Of a stretch of 64,000 bases of DNA, positions 61,376 through 64,000 are shown one piece after another. The stretch is taken from assembly GCA_902597175.1 (NCBI GenBank), contig CACJWN010000002.1, positions 1-64,000 of the forward strand, in the 5' to 3' direction. Below the pieces are notes generated by a model that ran no database searches, was not told where the DNA came from, and worked only from the letters and a program-made list of their open reading frames with translations. The stretch is from an uncultured Pelagibacteraceae bacterium (GTDB lineage Bacteria > Pseudomonadota > Alphaproteobacteria > Pelagibacterales > Pelagibacteraceae). The translations under genes and the position numbers were made by a program. Each line of letters begins with the position of its first letter. Position 1 is the stretch's first letter.

Positions 61376-62356
61376 ATGTTTAATAATTTGAAAAAATTAA
61401 TTAGCTTAGTTTTCGCAACTGTTCTTTTAACTTCAATCTCATCAACTAGTTTTGCAGTCGATAAATTACACTTCATTATCGGTGGTGGTGCTGGTGGTGG
61501 TTGGGATGGAACTGCTAGAGGAACTGGTGAGGCTTTAACTAAAGCTGGTTTTCTAAAAAGTGCTTCGTATGAAAATATGTCAGGTGGTGGCGGAGGAAAA
61601 GCTCTATCTTACATAATTAATTCAAAGCCTGAGGGAACTGTACTAGTTCAATCAACACCTTTAGTTTTAAGATCAATCACTAGACACAAAGGGTATGTTA
61701 AAGGATCTGGGGTTTTATCTTACAAAGATGTTAAGCCAATCGCTGGTGTAATCGGTGACTACGGTGCAATAGCAGTCGCTAAAAATTCACCATACAAAAA
61801 CTTTAAAGACGTAGTTGATGCTTACAAAAAAAATCCTAAGTCAGTTAAAATGGCTGGTGGATCTGTAAGAGGAAGCATGGACCATCTAATTGGTGCACTT
61901 GCATTCCAAGAAGCTGGCGCAAACCCTAACGATGTAGTTTACGTACCTTACGATGCTGGTGGAAAAGCTTTAGCAGGTCTTTTATCAGGAGAAACTCAAA
62001 TTCTTTCAACTGGTTTGGGAGAAGTAATGGGTGCTAGAGACCAAGTAAGAATTATTGGTATCACAGCTCCTAAAAGAGTAGGTGATGCTCCAGAAGTCCC
62101 AACTTTGAAAGAACAAGGATATGATGTTCAGTTTGTTAACTGGAGAGGTTTCTTTGCTCCTAAGAGTATGCCAAGTTCAGATGTTAAGAAGATCGAAAAA
62201 ATGTTAGGCGATGTTCAAAAAACTCCTGAATGGGAAGCAGTAAGAAAAAGAAATGCTTGGGTGAATATCTATAACCCAGGACGTAAGTTTGACAGTTTCT
62301 TAAAAGGTCAAACAAAAGAGATGACAGCGTTAATGAAAAAACTAGGCGTAATCTAG
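61376..62356 (+). CDS. tctC: TctC, tripartite tricarboxylate transporter binding protein
   Basis: This is the periplasmic solute-binding protein of a TTT system. The 326 residues show a signal peptide (about residues 1-27, ending SFA), then FIIGGGAGGGWDGTARG (the glycine-rich beta1 loop), YIINSKPEGTVLVQ, GGSVRGSMDHL and the AGGKALAGLLSGE segment of Bug/TctC proteins. The ligand is unknown; the neighbouring glaH makes a dicarboxylate possible. Confidence 0.92.
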   Translation: MFNNLKKLISLVFATVLLTSISSTSFAVDKLHFIIGGGAGGGWDGTARGTGEALTKAGFLKSASYENMSGGGGGKALSYIINSKPEGTVLVQSTPLVLRSITRHKGYVKGSGVLSYKDVKPIAGVIGDYGAIAVAKNSPYKNFKDVVDAYKKNPKSVKMAGGSVRGSMDHLIGALAFQEAGANPNDVVYVPYDAGGKALAGLLSGETQILSTGLGEVMGARDQVRIIGITAPKRVGDAPEVPTLKEQGYDVQFVNWRGFFAPKSMPSSDVKKIEKMLGDVQKTPEWEAVRKRNAWVNIYNPGRKFDSFLKGQTKEMTALMKKLGVI

Positions 62357-62378
62357 TTGTTAACTTGAAGTAAGAGCA

Positions 62379-62849
62379 GTGAAAATTAGTCCATCAAAAT
62401 TAATTTCACTGCTCTTCTTTATCTTTTCAGGTTATTATTTATATACAGCCTATCAAATTCAAGTCTTTGCTTTTGATGAAAATGCACCATTTAATGCTAA
62501 GACATTTCCAATTTATTTAGGTTTTGCTGGATTAGTTTTTTCTGCACTATACGTTATTTTACCGGAGACAAATCCTACTGACGTCGATTTAAAAGTTTTA
62601 GATTATAAAAAAACTATAGGGTTAGTTATTTTAATGATCTTATATGGCTTAACTATTTTGAGAGCCGGATATTTTCTTTCAACTTCAATTTTTTTAGTCG
62701 CCTCCTACATAATTTTAGGAGAACGAAAATGGATTTGGATATTTATTCTATCTTTTCCTTTTGTAGCAATATTTATGTACCTTCTTCACGGACTACTAAA
62801 TATTTATTTACGTGATCCTTTTTTAAAATACTTAGGAATAATGGGATGA
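62379..62849 (+). CDS. tctB: TctB, small TTT membrane subunit
   Basis: The 156-residue protein has four hydrophobic segments, including LISLLFFIFSGYYLYTAYQIQVF and a paired helix region in the middle, plus the FPIYLGFAGLVFSALYV element of TctB. The track marks the start at 62379, a GTG; there is little room for an alternative. It overlaps tctA by 4 bases (ATGA). Confidence 0.85.
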   Translation: MKISPSKLISLLFFIFSGYYLYTAYQIQVFAFDENAPFNAKTFPIYLGFAGLVFSALYVILPETNPTDVDLKVLDYKKTIGLVILMILYGLTILRAGYFLSTSIFLVASYIILGERKWIWIFILSFPFVAIFMYLLHGLLNIYLRDPFLKYLGIMG

Positions 62850-64000
62850 TTGAAGGAATACTAATAGGATTACAAACTGCTTTATCACTCAAAAATTTAA
62901 TGATGGTGATGATTGGTTGTTTTGCCGGAACAATTATTGGAATGCTTCCAGGCTTAGGACCTATGACAGCTATAGCATTAATGATACCGATTACTTATGG
63001 TTTTGATCCATCAACAGGATTAATTTTAATGGCCGGGGTTTATTACGGTGCAGTCTTTGGTGGATCAACTTCTTCAATTTTAATTAATGCACCTGGTGTT
63101 CCAGGAACTGTAGCTACTTCTTTTGACGGTTATCCAATGGCACAACAAGGTAAAGCTGGTAAAGCTTTAGCAATAGCTGCTTATAGTTCATTTGCAGGAG
63201 GAACAATCTCTGCAATCTTTTTACTTATTGCGGCACCTAGTTTATCTTTAGTAAGTTTATCTTTTAGATCTCCAGATTATTTTGGTTTAATGATCCTTGG
63301 TTTGACTGCTGTAGCAGCATTTTCATCAAAAGGTAATTTTTTAAAAGCTATGATGATGGTAGTTTTAGGATTAATGTTAGCTAGTGTCGGTCAAGATACT
63401 CTTTCAGATATTCCAAGATTTACTTTTAATAACATGAATTTATCAGATGGAATTAGTTTCGTTTTAGTTGTTATGGCTACTTTTGCTATGACTGAAGCAT
63501 TGACATTAATTTTTAAAGCTAAAGATCCAACTAAAGCTGCAAAACAAATCTCTCTTTCACAACTAGGTTCTATTAAACTCGATAAAACTGAGACAAAAAA
63601 AATGGTCACAACAATTCCTAGGTCATCTGTTTTAGGATTTATAGTTGGAGTTTTGCCAGGTGCAGGTGCAACAATCGCATCTTTCTTAGCTTATGGTATG
63701 GAAAGAAATTTTGTCAATGATGAGGAAAAACAAAAATTTGGTAAAGGAAGTGTAAATGGTATAGCTGCTCCAGAAACTGCTAACAACGCAGCATGCTCTG
63801 GTTCGTTTGTTCCTCTTCTCACATTAGGAATACCTGGAAGCGGAACCACGGCTGTTATGTTGGGAGCTTTGTTAGGTTTTGGTATCCAACCAGGTCCAAG
63901 ATTATATCAAACAAATCCTGAGATTTTTTGGTCTGTGATTATGTCAATGTACATTGGAATGGTTGTTCTCTTAATACTTAACCTTCCTTTAATTCCGTAT
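62846..64000 (+). CDS. tctA: TctA, large TTT membrane subunit (3' partial)
   Basis: The gene is open to the window end and so absent from the track. The 385 visible codons begin MIEGILIGLQTALSL and contain GCFAGTIIGMLPGLGPMTAIALM (about residues 29-51), GVYYGAVFGGSTSSILINAPGVPG and a second LPGAGATIASFLAY repeat, the two inverted signature motifs of TctA. About 110 residues are missing at the C-terminus compared with the usual ~500. Confidence 0.93.
   Translation, partial: MIEGILIGLQTALSLKNLMMVMIGCFAGTIIGMLPGLGPMTAIALMIPITYGFDPSTGLILMAGVYYGAVFGGSTSSILINAPGVPGTVATSFDGYPMAQQGKAGKALAIAAYSSFAGGTISAIFLLIAAPSLSLVSLSFRSPDYFGLMILGLTAVAAFSSKGNFLKAMMMVVLGLMLASVGQDTLSDIPRFTFNNMNLSDGISFVLVVMATFAMTEALTLIFKAKDPTKAAKQISLSQLGSIKLDKTETKKMVTTIPRSSVLGFIVGVLPGAGATIASFLAYGMERNFVNDEEKQKFGKGSVNGIAAPETANNAACSGSFVPLLTLGIPGSGTTAVMLGALLGFGIQPGPRLYQTNPEIFWSVIMSMYIGMVVLLILNLPLIPY

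Noticed and set aside
63391-63609. 72-residue minus-strand ORF near the window end
   Set aside because: It is antisense to the clear tctA reading frame, which is open but missing from the track.

Overview
This window is a chromosomal segment of an AT-rich, strongly streamlined alphaproteobacterium, most probably a SAR11 (Pelagibacterales) relative. The evidence is the very low GC with lysine-, asparagine- and isoleucine-rich proteins, intergenic gaps of a few bases, many ATGA-type overlaps, convergent genes overlapping at their 3' ends, a circularly permuted (alphaproteobacterial) tmRNA gene, and a SAM-II riboswitch upstream of a betaine-homocysteine methyltransferase gene, as described for Candidatus Pelagibacter. 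This placement is an inference; no database was searched.

Layout. 1-11.0 kb: the division and cell-wall cluster ftsW(partial)-murG-murC-murB-ddl-ftsQ-ftsA-lpxC-bamD-ligA, with no ftsZ between ftsA and lpxC. 11.0-18.4 kb: an M24 aminopeptidase, UvrD helicase, an AsmA-like protein, fumC, a MazG-like pyrophosphohydrolase and two small membrane proteins. 18.4-22.6 kb: an accessory region ending at the tmRNA gene, with two methyltransferases, a Tat-signal mini-protein plus GMC oxidoreductase, and a DUF2784 protein, separated by copies of the tmRNA 3'-terminal hairpin. 22.6-29 kb: thyX, mrp, hflK-hflC-DUF2065-degP, miaA. 29-34 kb: ilvB-ilvH-ilvC and leuA. 34-40 kb: mreB-mreC-mreD-mrdA-rodA and a bactofilin. 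40-43.1 kb: an amino-acid oxidase, an EamA exporter and a D-2-hydroxyacid dehydrogenase. 43.2-44.2 kb: two tandem lipoprotein paralogues. 44.2-50.6 kb: sulfur and thiol genes (metY, bhmT with tandem riboswitch leader, gshB, gshA, a VOC protein, cysE, msrB). 50.6-54.4 kb: phosphatase, ccdA, ribokinase-like, grxC, DUF2805 and LysE genes. 54.5-64 kb: livKHMGF-azlCD-glaH followed by tctC-tctB-tctA (cut by the window end).

How the genes fit together. Peptidoglycan precursor synthesis (mur, ddl), septal growth (ftsW/Q/A) and lateral growth (mre, PBP2, RodA) are all present, so two SEDS proteins lie in one window. Methionine regeneration from betaine (bhmT) and direct homocysteine formation (metY) share a SAM-controlled transcript, next to glutathione synthesis and cysteine supply (cysE). 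Branched-chain amino-acid synthesis (ilv, leu) is complemented by a Liv importer and an AzlCD exporter.

The most interesting local structure is the tmRNA-linked cassette array: four copies of a ~25-bp tmRNA 3'-end sequence, in one orientation and increasingly diverged with distance from the intact gene, bracket single cargo units, and no integrase is present. A second is the bhmT leader, where the ribosome binding site of the putative SAM-V element serves a 21-codon ORF that runs into the bhmT start, while the bhmT ribosome binding site lies in a hairpin.
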